Below, in pieces: positions 1 to 8,703 of a stretch of DNA of 64,000 nucleotides (the stretch's first letter is position 1; every line of letters starts with the position of its first letter). The notes beneath the pieces are model-generated. The model did not search any database. It saw only the letters and a program-made list of their open reading frames with translations, and was not told where the DNA came from. The position numbers and the translations under genes are program-made. Source of the stretch: Flexithrix dorotheae DSM 6795 (GTDB lineage: Bacteria > Bacteroidota > Bacteroidia > Cytophagales > Flammeovirgaceae); NCBI RefSeq assembly GCF_000379765.1, contig NZ_KB903509.1:1-64000 (forward strand), in the 5' to 3' direction.

Positions 1-228
1 GTATCACTCAATAAAAATGGTATTGAAGTCATCATTTATATGACCCTAATAGTTGCCATGCTCCTGCTTATTTATAAAAAAGCTAATAATATTGGTTATA
101 AAACTGCTAAAAGAAGGTTTAAAACCGAAATAAGAGAACTTGCTATTGCCATTATGATTTATCTAGCTGGAGGTAACCCGGAACGAATCTTTAAAATTAA
201 AAATGGTCGGAATTTCTTCCGACCATGA
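1..228 (+). pseudogene. Transposase C-terminal end (IS4-like), cut by the window edge
   Basis: An open frame runs from base 1 to a TGA at 226-228, so only about 75 C-terminal residues are visible. The hydrophobic stretch followed by IGYKTAKRRF and the closing LAGGNPERI resemble the C-terminus of DDE transposases of the IS4 group found in Bacteroidota. This is recognition by eye. The catalytic residues lie outside the window, so I cannot say whether the element is intact. No right-end inverted repeat could be fixed because the left end is not visible. Confidence 0.6.
203..226. terminator. Hairpin at the end of the transposase
   Basis: An 8-bp perfect inverted repeat (ATGGTCGG at 203-210, CCGACCAT at 219-226) with an 8-base loop overlaps the transposase stop codon. 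It sits between convergent genes. There is no strong T-run, so it may be a weak terminator or part of the insertion-sequence end. Confidence 0.4.
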
Positions 229-236
229 CTGAGTTT

Positions 237-776
237 TCACTGGTCTTTTTTATTTTGCTTCAGTTTATTTTTCAACTCATTCAGTGCGTCTGTTTTCCTG
301 AATTCTTCTACTTTTTCCTCCAGCTCCTTTTCATCTCTCAATTTTTTCAATTCTTCTTCAGGGGACAATTCTGATTCTTTCTCCGGTTGTCCTGCAGAAG
401 ATGTGGAAGTCTTCTTATTTTCCTGAACCTCTTTATACAATTCAGCCAAAACTTCATTAGAATTTACTTTATCCTGCATCCGATGAAGCATGGCAATAGT
501 TTCCTTTTCTAAATCAGATATAAATTCAATCTCTGTAGAATTTAAATCCTCTTCCGAAAGGCTTTCTAACTTTTCCTTATTCTCATCAATTTTTATTTTG
601 GTTTCTACCAGCTGTTTCTTCAGCTCCTCTCCTGCCCTGCTCAAATCCTTTTCTTCACCTTCTATCAGTTGATTTACCTGAATTAAATCTTCCCTTAAAG
701 CTCTGGTCTGGTCCTCAAGAGCGGAAATGGTTTTTTGAAGTCTTTCTTTTATTTTAATTAATCCGGAATTATCCAT
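237..776 (-). CDS. Coiled-coil hypothetical protein
   Basis: The product has 179 residues and is highly charged (Glu/Lys-rich), with long heptad-like helices from about residue 5 to 120. A Ser/Thr/Pro-containing linker (about 120-135) and a second charged helix to the C-terminus follow. It has no signal peptide, membrane segment or cysteine, which suggests a cytoplasmic structural or scaffolding role. I do not recognise a family. It lies upstream of nothing on its strand and converges with the transposase tail. The secG terminator lies just upstream, so it is probably transcribed on its own. Confidence 0.75.
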   Translation of the reverse strand: MDNSGLIKIKERLQKTISALEDQTRALREDLIQVNQLIEGEEKDLSRAGEELKKQLVETKIKIDENKEKLESLSEEDLNSTEIEFISDLEKETIAMLHRMQDKVNSNEVLAELYKEVQENKKTSTSSAGQPEKESELSPEEELKKLRDEKELEEKVEEFRKTDALNELKNKLKQNKKDQ

Positions 777-807
777 ATTGAAAATTTATTTTTCATACAA
801 GATCAAA

Positions 808-847
808 AAAAAATCCACTTGCTAAAAATAACAAGTGGATTTTTTTA
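808..847. terminator. Bidirectional terminator after secG
   Basis: An inverted repeat at 808-822 and 833-847 consists of AATCCACTTG and its complement flanked by A- and T-runs, so it can work on both strands. It ends the secG transcript 17 bases after the stop. Confidence 0.85.
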
Positions 848-863
848 AATTTTATTTAAATAA

Positions 864-1256
864 TTACTGGTCATCTGATGCCGCAGGAGTTTCCTCTTCA
901 GGAGCTAATAATTCATCAGTATTAATTTCGTCTTCACCTTCTTCAGGAACTTCAACATCTTGTTGCATGATTGGAGAAGCCTCTTCCTTTGCCTTCTCAA
1001 TATTTGGGGAAGTAAATCCTTCGGGAGACTGACCTTTATCAATTGTAGCTGCAACTCCAAGACACAACACAAAGAATAAAGAAACCAATGTCCAGGTTGC
1101 TTTTTCAATCCAGTCCATAGTTCTTCTAGTACCCATAATCTGACTGGCCGATCCAATATTTCCGGTTAATCCAGATCCTTTAGAATCTTGTGCAAGTACC
1201 AATAAAACCAAAAGTATTGCTACAAATAATATTAAAATAATTATAAAAGTTGTCAT
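864..1256 (-). CDS. secG: Preprotein translocase subunit SecG
   Basis: SecG is the small inner-membrane partner of SecY/SecE and assists protein export. The 130-residue product has a first hydrophobic helix (about 3-21), the family loop with QDSKGSGLTGNIG and a second helix (about 53-72). The acidic, disordered C-terminal tail (about 75-130) is longer than in the E. coli protein but usual in Bacteroidota. It starts 6 bases after the upstream acidic TPR protein on the same strand, so the two are co-transcribed, and a strong terminator follows. Confidence 0.95.
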   Translation of the reverse strand: MTTFIIILILFVAILLVLLVLAQDSKGSGLTGNIGSASQIMGTRRTMDWIEKATWTLVSLFFVLCLGVAATIDKGQSPEGFTSPNIEKAKEEASPIMQQDVEVPEEGEDEINTDELLAPEEETPAASDDQ

Positions 1257-1262
1257 TTCTTT

Positions 1263-2975
1263 CTATTGCTCGTTTCTAAGATTTTCAATTAATGTTGCAA
1301 AGTAAGTCTTTTTCTCGGGATATTTCAATATAAGTTGTTCGTAAATCTCTATCGCTTTACCATTTTTTCCTTGTTGGGAAAATAAAATGGCCATTCGCTC
1401 TGTCATTATACTCAAATCTTCTGATACACTTTTATTGTATAATTCCTTTGCAAATTCAGATTGAGTTCTTTCATCCCCTCCTTGAATTGATATTTGAGGG
1501 ACTTCTTCTATAAATTTGTCAATAATTTCCTTTTGTCGTTCAGTTGTTTCTATCCTCATTTTTTTTTTTTCTTTCCCTGACTGGTTTTCATCATCACCCA
1601 ACAAATAATTCAAATCGAATAAATCAGCGTCTGCAAAAGTATCATTTTCTTCTTCTGATTCCACATCCTCACCAGTTAAATTTTCGGATTTTAGTGTTCC
1701 GGTTTCAGGGGCTTTCTCCTCCATATTTTCATCCGCCTCCTCAGATGGAATGCTTTTGAAAATCTCCTGGTATTCCGATTCAAATACCTCATCATTTATG
1801 GAAGAGTTTTCAGTTTCTTTATTTTCAGGAACAGGATCTGTTTCTTGGTCTTCAGCTCCTTCTTCATTCGAAACTGACTTGTTAAGCATTTGCTCTTTCT
1901 CTTCTTCTGCTAAAGCCTTTCGGGTATTTTGCAAATCATTCAGGCTATCCATAAGATCATTCCTGAAAGAATCATCCTCAATTAAATCCTTAACTTCGGC
2001 ATCAATATCAGGTTCGTTTATGATATCCTTAACTACAAAGCTTTCATTCAGATCCGCGTCTGATTCATCCGCATCTTTAATAGATTCTTCCAGTTCCTCC
2101 TTTGAAGTATTAATTATATTTTCCTCTTCAATTGGAAGATCTATGTCAGGATTAAAATGGTTTTCATCCTCATCACTTTCGGTCTCTTTTTCCGAAAGTT
2201 GTTCTACGTTTTCTAAAATATCTTCCTCCTCCAGTGAAGTGGTTGAAGTTTCTGAATCCAGGTCAAATTGATAATCTGGTGCCTCAAATGACATAGAAGA
2301 TAATTCCTCCTCTGAATCAAAACTGGCTTCTTTAAAATCGGGTAAAAAATCCTCACCTGATTCTGCTTTCTCTATTTCCTCTTCCTCCTGCTTCAGTATA
2401 GGATTCTTATTGTCACTTTCTTTCGCTATTTCTTCCTCAGTATTCTCCTCAATTACCTCATCCAACCCACTATCTAATATATTCTTTTCGGTTTCGCCAA
2501 TATATAAAGCCTCAGCCTCTTCTTCAGGAGCTGAAAGCTCCTCCTTTAAAGTTATTTCTGAGCTTTCATCTTCTTCGGGTTCTTCAATTGTTTCATTTTC
2601 CTCATTCTCAATTGCAGGCTGATCAGGAATTATTTCATCAGAAAAAGTCGACTCTAACTCTTCCTGACTGGTTGTTTCTTCATTGGCCAGCTTTTCGAAA
2701 GCATTTATACCTGAGTGAATATCAAGTTCATCTATATTATGCAGGCTTACATCCTGATCAAATTCTCCACTAATAATTTGCCTCAAAACACCCCTGTTGG
2801 CAGTTCTCACAGCAGCAGACTTGATAAATTCTGAAGAATTTTTTGCTTTGGCTGCAAGAATACTTGCTGCCTGGAAATATGGATATTTCGAAAGAAGTGC
2901 CAATAATTCAGGAAAATCTTTTTCTTCTACATTTTCAGGCGAAATCACTAATTCCTTTAACTTAGCCGGGTTCAC
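1263..2975 (-). CDS. Very acidic protein with a C-terminal TPR-like segment
   Basis: The product has 570 residues. The N-terminal 75 residues form a compact helical domain (LLALLSKYPYFQAASILAA). Residues about 90-465 are an extremely Glu/Asp/Ser-rich, probably disordered region. The last 80 residues form a TPR-like helix pair (YNKSVSEDLSIMTERMAILF, then GKAIEIYEQLILKYPEK). No signal peptide or membrane helix is seen. The start is GTG at 2975: an in-frame TAA lies two codons upstream and no internal ATG occurs early. It sits between lptE and secG, 6 bases ahead of secG, which suggests an envelope or export connection. The function is unknown. Confidence 0.85.
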   Translation of the reverse strand: MNPAKLKELVISPENVEEKDFPELLALLSKYPYFQAASILAAKAKNSSEFIKSAAVRTANRGVLRQIISGEFDQDVSLHNIDELDIHSGINAFEKLANEETTSQEELESTFSDEIIPDQPAIENEENETIEEPEEDESSEITLKEELSAPEEEAEALYIGETEKNILDSGLDEVIEENTEEEIAKESDNKNPILKQEEEEIEKAESGEDFLPDFKEASFDSEEELSSMSFEAPDYQFDLDSETSTTSLEEEDILENVEQLSEKETESDEDENHFNPDIDLPIEEENIINTSKEELEESIKDADESDADLNESFVVKDIINEPDIDAEVKDLIEDDSFRNDLMDSLNDLQNTRKALAEEEKEQMLNKSVSNEEGAEDQETDPVPENKETENSSINDEVFESEYQEIFKSIPSEEADENMEEKAPETGTLKSENLTGEDVESEEENDTFADADLFDLNYLLGDDENQSGKEKKKMRIETTERQKEIIDKFIEEVPQISIQGGDERTQSEFAKELYNKSVSEDLSIMTERMAILFSQQGKNGKAIEIYEQLILKYPEKKTYFATLIENLRNEQ

Positions 2976-3211
2976 TTTTTACCTATTTTAAGATTTTAAT
3001 TTTTTATTGATAGTTAAAGATAATACTTTTAATCAAATAACTCACTGATTAATAGCATTTTTAAGGTTTATTTCCCAAACATTCAAATTTGCAAAAATAA
3101 GAATATTCAATGAATAAGCCTGACATTAATTTGGGTCGAAAATTCTGTTTACGCCAAAAATAAAAGACGTTTTACAAAGGTACCTGACTGGATAAAATTG
3201 TCAAACCCAAA

Positions 3212-3760
3212 TTACCAATCGGCCAGGGTACGGTTATAAATATCAAAAATAATCTGCTCAAAAATCTCTTCAATCAAACCATCTTCTACATCCGATAGGT
3301 TTTGGTCGGCAGGAAAATCCTGAAACTGAGAAGCCGTGGCATTTTCAAGGTTTTTGTCCTCCTCAGTCAGTACAATATAATCGTATTTCACCCCAATGGT
3401 AAGTCGTTGTAATTGAGCACCCTGCGTTTCTCCAGCTCCGGCAGACACGGGCCTGAGTTCATACCTGGAAATACTACCGGAAAGCTGAATATCCCCATTA
3501 AAAGTAACAGGAGTTAAAGGAGTATTCCTTTGAAAATATTCTCTTAAAGCCTCTGAAAATCGAATTTCAAGGTTGGCCGGGCCATCGTTGGCATCATTAA
3601 AAAAATTTTCAACAGAAAAAGTTTCCGCGCCCTCTGGAGGTATAGCACCAGAAAAAGTAACCTTTGGAGCCTGTCGGCAGCCATAATTTAATATCCCAGC
3701 TACCAACATAATTAAAAAGAGGCTGGAAAATCGAAGAAATCTATTATTCATCAATGCCAT
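3212..3760 (-). CDS. lptE: LptE-family LPS-assembly lipoprotein
   Basis: LptE is an outer-membrane lipoprotein that plugs LptD and helps place LPS at the cell surface. The 182-residue product starts with a lipoprotein signal ending in LNYGC (lipidation Cys at about residue 28). A conserved FFND and an EALREYFQRNTPL stretch follow, and a C-terminal helix ends in IFDIYNRTLADW, typical of Bacteroidota LptE. The start overlaps the end of the sigma54-regulator gene by 17 bases. ATG at 3751 is an alternative start four codons in. Confidence 0.88.
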   Translation of the reverse strand: MALMNNRFLRFSSLFLIMLVAGILNYGCRQAPKVTFSGAIPPEGAETFSVENFFNDANDGPANLEIRFSEALREYFQRNTPLTPVTFNGDIQLSGSISRYELRPVSAGAGETQGAQLQRLTIGVKYDYIVLTEEDKNLENATASQFQDFPADQNLSDVEDGLIEEIFEQIIFDIYNRTLADW

Positions 3761-5027
3761 ATTGTTTAATTTTTCTGTACAAAGTCCGCTCTGAAATTCC
3801 CAAATCTTTTGCTGCGTATTTCCTTTTATTATTATTCTTAATTAGTGCCTTCCGGATTAATTCCTCTTCCTTCTTTTCGAGAGATAAGGACTCATCCTCC
3901 ATTTTGTGGGTGATATCCTCAATACTTTCGTCCAGTTTAAAGGTTTTCTCGGTTGGTTGCTCTGTTGATTTATGAGATTCCAACAATAGAGAAGAACTTG
4001 GACTCGGCTTTGGAAATGTATGTTCCCCCAGATCATTGAATAAATGGGAATGCTCCTGATAAACTTCTTTATTGGTAGTATCGTCCTGCAACATAGATAA
4101 CACCAATTTTTTCAAATCAGCCATATCTTTTTTCATATCGAAAAGCACTTTGTATAAAATTTCCCTTTCGGAGAAATTGTCAGCACCTCCACCACCATTA
4201 TTTCCTTTGGAATTCAACAATACGGGCAACCTGCTTACCTGATCATGAGGCAAATAGCCTGAAAGAGTTTCAGCTGTAATAAACCGGTTAGTTTCCAAAA
4301 CAGAAATCTGATCTACTATATTTTTGAGCTGCCTGATGTTTCCCGGAAACCTGAAATTAAGTAACATCGCTTTAGCCTCATCATCCAGAATAATGGGTTT
4401 CGTTCGATTGGCATCAGCAAAATCTGAAGCAAACTTTCTAAAAAGTAATTCCACATCTGCTCCACGTTCCCTAAGGGGCGGTACCTCAATAGGGACAGCA
4501 AATCTGTAATACAAATCTTCACGAAATTTCCCATTTTGTACCCTTTCCTGAAGATCTACATTGGTAGCGGCTACTACCCTAACATCTGTTTTTCTTACCT
4601 TATTGGACCCTACCCGGATAAACTCCCCATTTTCCAGCACCCTGAGCAGCCTTGCCTGGGTTTCCAAAGGCATCTCTGCCACTTCATCCAGAAAAATAGT
4701 TCCCTTATCTGTTACTTCAAAATAGCCTTTTCTGGAATCGGAAGCCCCTGTAAATGCTCCTTTTTCATGTCCAAAAAGTTCAGAGTTAATGGTTCCTTCC
4801 GGAATTGCCCCACAGTTGATGGCTATAAACTCCCCATGCTTCCGGTGACTCAGCTGATGAATAATTTTGGAAAACGATTCCTTGCCACTCCCACTTTCAC
4901 CGGTTATTAAAACACTAGTATCTTTATTGGCCACCATAGACGCCACCTCAATAGCCCTGTTCAATTTTGGGGAATTTCCAATAATCCCAAACCTTTGCTT
5001 TATTGATTGAATTTCAGCAATATCCAT
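3744..5027 (-). CDS. Sigma54-interacting AAA+ transcriptional activator
   Basis: This is a bacterial enhancer-binding protein that hydrolyses ATP to open sigma54-RNA polymerase promoters. The 427-residue product has Walker A GESGSGKE (43-50), the sigma54-contact loop GAFTGA (90-95) and Walker B IFLDE (111-115). Arginine-finger sequences follow, then a variable linker (about 265-375) and a C-terminal Fis-type helix-turn-helix (KYAAKDLGISERTLYRKIKQ). It lacks an N-terminal receiver, GAF or PAS domain, so signal sensing must come from elsewhere. It heads the cluster with lptE, the acidic protein and secG. The targets are not evident from the sequence. Confidence 0.93.
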   Translation of the reverse strand: MDIAEIQSIKQRFGIIGNSPKLNRAIEVASMVANKDTSVLITGESGSGKESFSKIIHQLSHRKHGEFIAINCGAIPEGTINSELFGHEKGAFTGASDSRKGYFEVTDKGTIFLDEVAEMPLETQARLLRVLENGEFIRVGSNKVRKTDVRVVAATNVDLQERVQNGKFREDLYYRFAVPIEVPPLRERGADVELLFRKFASDFADANRTKPIILDDEAKAMLLNFRFPGNIRQLKNIVDQISVLETNRFITAETLSGYLPHDQVSRLPVLLNSKGNNGGGGADNFSEREILYKVLFDMKKDMADLKKLVLSMLQDDTTNKEVYQEHSHLFNDLGEHTFPKPSPSSSLLLESHKSTEQPTEKTFKLDESIEDITHKMEDESLSLEKKEEELIRKALIKNNNKRKYAAKDLGISERTLYRKIKQYGIDE

Positions 5028-5346
5028 TTTACCCCAGTATACTATTTTTTTTAAAATTAAAATTCTTTATCTACCCAATTACAGGTAAACAGCACTAAAA
5101 AAATGTTCTATAATTATAATCATTCCCTTCAGCGCATTATACCTACAAAGATCAAAAAATAAAACCGTCTGGCAAATTTACCAGACGGTTCCAGCAGTGT
5201 TTAAATGCTTAATTTTTTCATAAAGTTAAAACCGCTGCTTTTTAGTATATTAATATCCACTTAAGTGAAAAAAGTCCTGACAGGTACAATGCCTCATCAA
5301 ATGTAAGCCTAATAAATGAATTTTTGAATTTAAAAAAAGTTAAAAA
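5028..5346. other. Gene-free stretch of 319 bases
   Basis: It holds the upstream region of the sigma54-regulator gene and the hairpin at 5163-5190. I see no ORF or other clear signal. Confidence 0.6.
5163..5190 (-). terminator. Terminator for the SEL1-repeat gene
   Basis: A perfect 10-bp stem (AACCGTCTGG at 5163-5172, CCAGACGGTT at 5181-5190) has an 8-base loop. On the minus strand it runs into a T-rich stretch. It lies about 157 bases after the SEL1-protein stop. Confidence 0.75.
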
Positions 5347-7410
5347 TCACCTGTTTAGGCATGCCTGTTGATATTTCGGCTCAGTTTCCACACCAAAGTT
5401 TTTCGCCATTTGAAAGGAATTACAGGCCTTTAATATATTTCCCATATCAAATGTGATTCGCCCTTCCTGATAGTAAAACAAGCCTCTGCTCTGTGCATAT
5501 TGAGGTTTCACATCGGGATGATCTTTATATTCCTCCAGGACCAATAAACAAATCCCCAAATCGGTGGAAGCACTATTGTAATCCTTGAGGTTATAATAGG
5601 CAATTCCCCTTGAGTTTACCGCCTTAATCACCTCAAGTGGTTTATTCATTTGAGGATCATACCCTTTTATAAAGGTGGTGTAATATGGAATCGCATTTTT
5701 AAATTCTCCATTGGCGAGTGATAAATCTCCAATAACTTTATAAATGATTAAATCTCTTGACCCGGGATTACTTTTAGTCACCTCAAGGTATTTTTGTGCC
5801 AATTGTGTTCCCAACTCATAGCTATTTCTTTCTTCTGGAATCAGGTTCTGGGAAAACATATAAGCCAGTTGTTTCATGGCATGGATATCATTTTGGGAAG
5901 CTGCTTTATAATACCATTGCATGGCTTGTCGGTTATCATTAATCACATTGCATTTCCCCTCAAGATAGATATCCCCTAATTTATTCATCGCTTCTATTAC
6001 CCCGGCTTCGGCTGCTTTCGTGTACCAGTAAACGGCTTTATTATCATTTTTGCTGAAATAATAGGAAGCAATTCTCATCTGAGCATTAGTATCCCCTTTC
6101 TGGGCAATATAGCTTATGTAGTCCAGGTCATTTGGATCTATATATTTCAAAATTTCATACCTGCCCAGCTTGTACATGGCCCGAACTGCCAATTCCCCAT
6201 TTTCAGAAGCGGCTGCTCTCAAATACCACCTTACAGCCTTTTCGGAATTAACTTTAGTACCCAAACCTTCTTCATACATGGAAGCCAAAGCAAAAATAGC
6301 TGTATCGTTCTTCAGAAATGCAGCCTCTCTATACCACTGAAAGGCGTTTTCCAAACTTGGCTTTACATAAATTCCCTTCTGATACATATTCGCCAAGGTG
6401 AGCATGGCCTGCTCATTGCCTTCCAAAGCGGCCATCTGGCAATATTCCAATCCCTTTTCCTGATCTTTGGGCACGCCTACTCCGTAGAAGTATTTTTTAT
6501 ACAATTCAAATTTTTTATCCGTATTTCCACCCCCGTTTTTATTGGCTTTATAAACCAGATAATCCGGGTTATTTTGATCCAGATACAACTCAACTTTTAC
6601 ATTATCAAGCTCCTTTTTTGCTTCAGGAACACCATTATTAGCCGCCTTCACAAAATTCAGGACAGCTAAACGAATATTTCTTGGTACATCAAGATCTTTG
6701 GTTTTATTTCCTACTTTGTAAATTTTTCCCAATTCATATTGAGCTTTTCCATTTCCCGCATTGGCCGCTTCAAAATAATTTCTAAAAGCAAGTGCCTCAT
6801 TCTTTTCCACACCCTGGCCTGTTTCGTATAACTTCCCCAGTTTATACTGATATTCCGGATCTTTCTTTCCTGCTTTATAAATGGTATAGCCAAGTGTTGA
6901 CTTATTGGCATTTTCATCAACAGGAAGTTTTTCAAGTTTTTCCTGAGCTGGTGCGTAGTTGAGTTCCAAAGCTTTCAGGTAATAATTCACCGATTGTTTG
7001 ATATCCTTCTGAACTCCTCCATTTCCAGTTTCATAAATCTGCCCAAGCTTAAAATTCGCTTCAGCATGTTTCTTGGCGGCTGCACCCTGATAATAATTCA
7101 CAGCCATTTTGTAATTTTGAGAAGTACCCAAGCCAAGCTCATAGAATCTTCCAATGGCAAACAAGGCTGAATCGTAATCATGCTTTGCTGCTTCACCATA
7201 ATATTTGAAAGCTTTCTTGACATTGCCTTTCACTATTATTCCTTCCTCGTAGATCTTACCTAATTGGTAAATAGCCTTCACATTACCACTATTGGCAAGT
7301 GCTTTAATTTCATTAAATGATGCAGTAGAAAAATTTTGAGCACTGGCTCCAGTAAGAATGAAGGTAACAAGGAAAAGCGTACTGATCAATCTATAAAATT
7401 CCTTTAACAT
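5347..7410 (-). CDS. Secreted SEL1/TPR-repeat protein
   Basis: The 687-residue product has a cleavable signal peptide (to about residue 24, ending ASA-Q). It is followed by roughly a dozen SEL1-type repeats with the YxLGxxYexGxGv..d...A..yy..AA pattern (residues about 30-530). Classical TPRs near 545-680 include a final cysteine-containing helix. SEL1 repeats form alpha solenoids that bind proteins. In Bacteroidota such exported repeat proteins often belong to envelope or cell-surface assemblies, but no partner is encoded beside it. It is transcribed alone, with its own terminator and a 576-base upstream region. Confidence 0.85.
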   Translation of the reverse strand: MLKEFYRLISTLFLVTFILTGASAQNFSTASFNEIKALANSGNVKAIYQLGKIYEEGIIVKGNVKKAFKYYGEAAKHDYDSALFAIGRFYELGLGTSQNYKMAVNYYQGAAAKKHAEANFKLGQIYETGNGGVQKDIKQSVNYYLKALELNYAPAQEKLEKLPVDENANKSTLGYTIYKAGKKDPEYQYKLGKLYETGQGVEKNEALAFRNYFEAANAGNGKAQYELGKIYKVGNKTKDLDVPRNIRLAVLNFVKAANNGVPEAKKELDNVKVELYLDQNNPDYLVYKANKNGGGNTDKKFELYKKYFYGVGVPKDQEKGLEYCQMAALEGNEQAMLTLANMYQKGIYVKPSLENAFQWYREAAFLKNDTAIFALASMYEEGLGTKVNSEKAVRWYLRAAASENGELAVRAMYKLGRYEILKYIDPNDLDYISYIAQKGDTNAQMRIASYYFSKNDNKAVYWYTKAAEAGVIEAMNKLGDIYLEGKCNVINDNRQAMQWYYKAASQNDIHAMKQLAYMFSQNLIPEERNSYELGTQLAQKYLEVTKSNPGSRDLIIYKVIGDLSLANGEFKNAIPYYTTFIKGYDPQMNKPLEVIKAVNSRGIAYYNLKDYNSASTDLGICLLVLEEYKDHPDVKPQYAQSRGLFYYQEGRITFDMGNILKACNSFQMAKNFGVETEPKYQQACLNR

Positions 7411-7986
7411 AGTTGATTTAATTAGGTATCTGATTTAATAACCGGATGCCAATAAAAAACAGCCTCACTGACACCTGACCATATAAAAAGCAGTTTAACT
7501 TTCATGGTTTTATGCCAGCCATGCCGGGAAAGCATCCATTAAAATGTTAGTTTTAAGAAATAAGCAGAAGTGCTTTAGATTGAAATTATTGGGATATGAA
7601 AACGCCCAATTTAATTAGCACAATAGCCCTTGATTTATTTTGAACAGTAGTATCTCAGTTTAAAAAAATTGATGAAAGCAATTGAATTTCCAAAACATGG
7701 ATTTTCCATCAGTTGTACAAAAATAATTATTTTTATCCTTTAGCCCACGCTCCCGGAAATAATTATCATATGTATACAACGTCAGTCACCTTACATCATT
7801 ATTTGCAATATTACCATAAAATGGATTAATATATACCAATATAGCAAAAATTTGTTGGACATTTCCAAGATTCTTCCAGTTTTAAGAAAGCAGATTTAAA
7901 TTCCTGTAATAATTTTCACTTCCAAAAACAAAAAAAGGAGTGCTATCTCACACTCCCTTTCATTTAATTTTTTATGATCAGATTTT
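7411..7986. other. Gene-free stretch of 576 bases
   Basis: It should hold the promoter of the SEL1-protein gene and, at its right end, the terminator of the response-regulator gene. It is AT-rich and I see no convincing ORF or repeat in it. Confidence 0.6.
7934..7960 (-). terminator. Terminator after the response regulator
   Basis: On the minus strand, a stem formed by GGGAGTG and CACTCC with a G-U pair is followed by TTTTTTTGTTTTT. It begins about 27 bases after the stop at 7987. Confidence 0.8.
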
Positions 7987-8385
7987 TCAGGTCAATAATT
8001 TCTTTGCTTCCGCCAAGGCTTCCTCTGTAAGCGGTTTCGTGATAAATTTTATCACATAATCATTATCCACGATCTTATCAATATCACGCTTATTATCAGA
8101 ACTGGACAAAATGGCAATTTTACATTTTTTCTTGATGCTGTCAGGAAACTTTTCGAATTCATACAAAAACACAAACCCATCTACTATAGGCATATTTATA
8201 TCCAGGAATATTAAATCCGGAAGGTTTTCAGGATCATCTTTGGCGTTCTCTAAATATTCCAAGGCGCTTTTTCCCGAGTTTTTTATTTCAATCCTAATTG
8301 CGAAACTTGTCAGCTCAATTATTCGATTATTGATAAAATTGTCAGTATCATTATCATCTACCAACATTACTAAATCTATCGCCAT
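7987..8385 (-). CDS. Single-domain response regulator (CheY-like receiver)
   Basis: The 132-residue product is a receiver domain and nothing else. It has the acidic pair D10/D11, phospho-acceptor D62 in FLDINMP, a serine at the switch position (about S94-S96) and K117 in the TKP motif. It has no output domain, so it probably works as a phosphorelay intermediate or by protein-protein contact. No histidine kinase is adjacent. It resembles the stand-alone receivers that Cytophagales carry in many copies, usually serving hybrid kinases encoded elsewhere. Confidence 0.93.
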   Translation of the reverse strand: MAIDLVMLVDDNDTDNFINNRIIELTSFAIRIEIKNSGKSALEYLENAKDDPENLPDLIFLDINMPIVDGFVFLYEFEKFPDSIKKKCKIAILSSSDNKRDIDKIVDNDYVIKFITKPLTEEALAEAKKLLT

Positions 8386-8703
8386 ATTTCTTGATTAATG
8401 ATTTTATGCAAAGATATTCCAGTACCTGATTAAAAATTCAAATATTATTTAAAAAGTTGAAGAAAAACAGGTTAAATGCTATCAATTTTATTCTTCAACT
8501 GCTGTAAATTATCCTTCAGTGCTCACTGATTCCTAAATCTTATTTGATAAACCCCGGCTCAAAACAATTATTTTAGTTAAAAACAAGAATTTTACTTTCA
8601 TTATACAATTTAGGGAGGAATTCAAGCGAAATAAATACAATATTTATTACCGAACCAAATTTCCACCATATTTTATTTACCTTCCAAAGGATGGCCAACC
8701 GGA
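8386..8703. other. Gene-free stretch of 318 bases
   Basis: It lies upstream of the response-regulator gene and downstream of the TPR-Ppx/GppA gene. I see no ORF, repeat or strong hairpin. Confidence 0.5.

Noticed and set aside
1750-2271. Long plus-strand frames opposite the acidic TPR protein
   Set aside because: They are Ser/Phe-rich mirror translations of the Glu/Asp-rich coding strand, with no protein-like motif.
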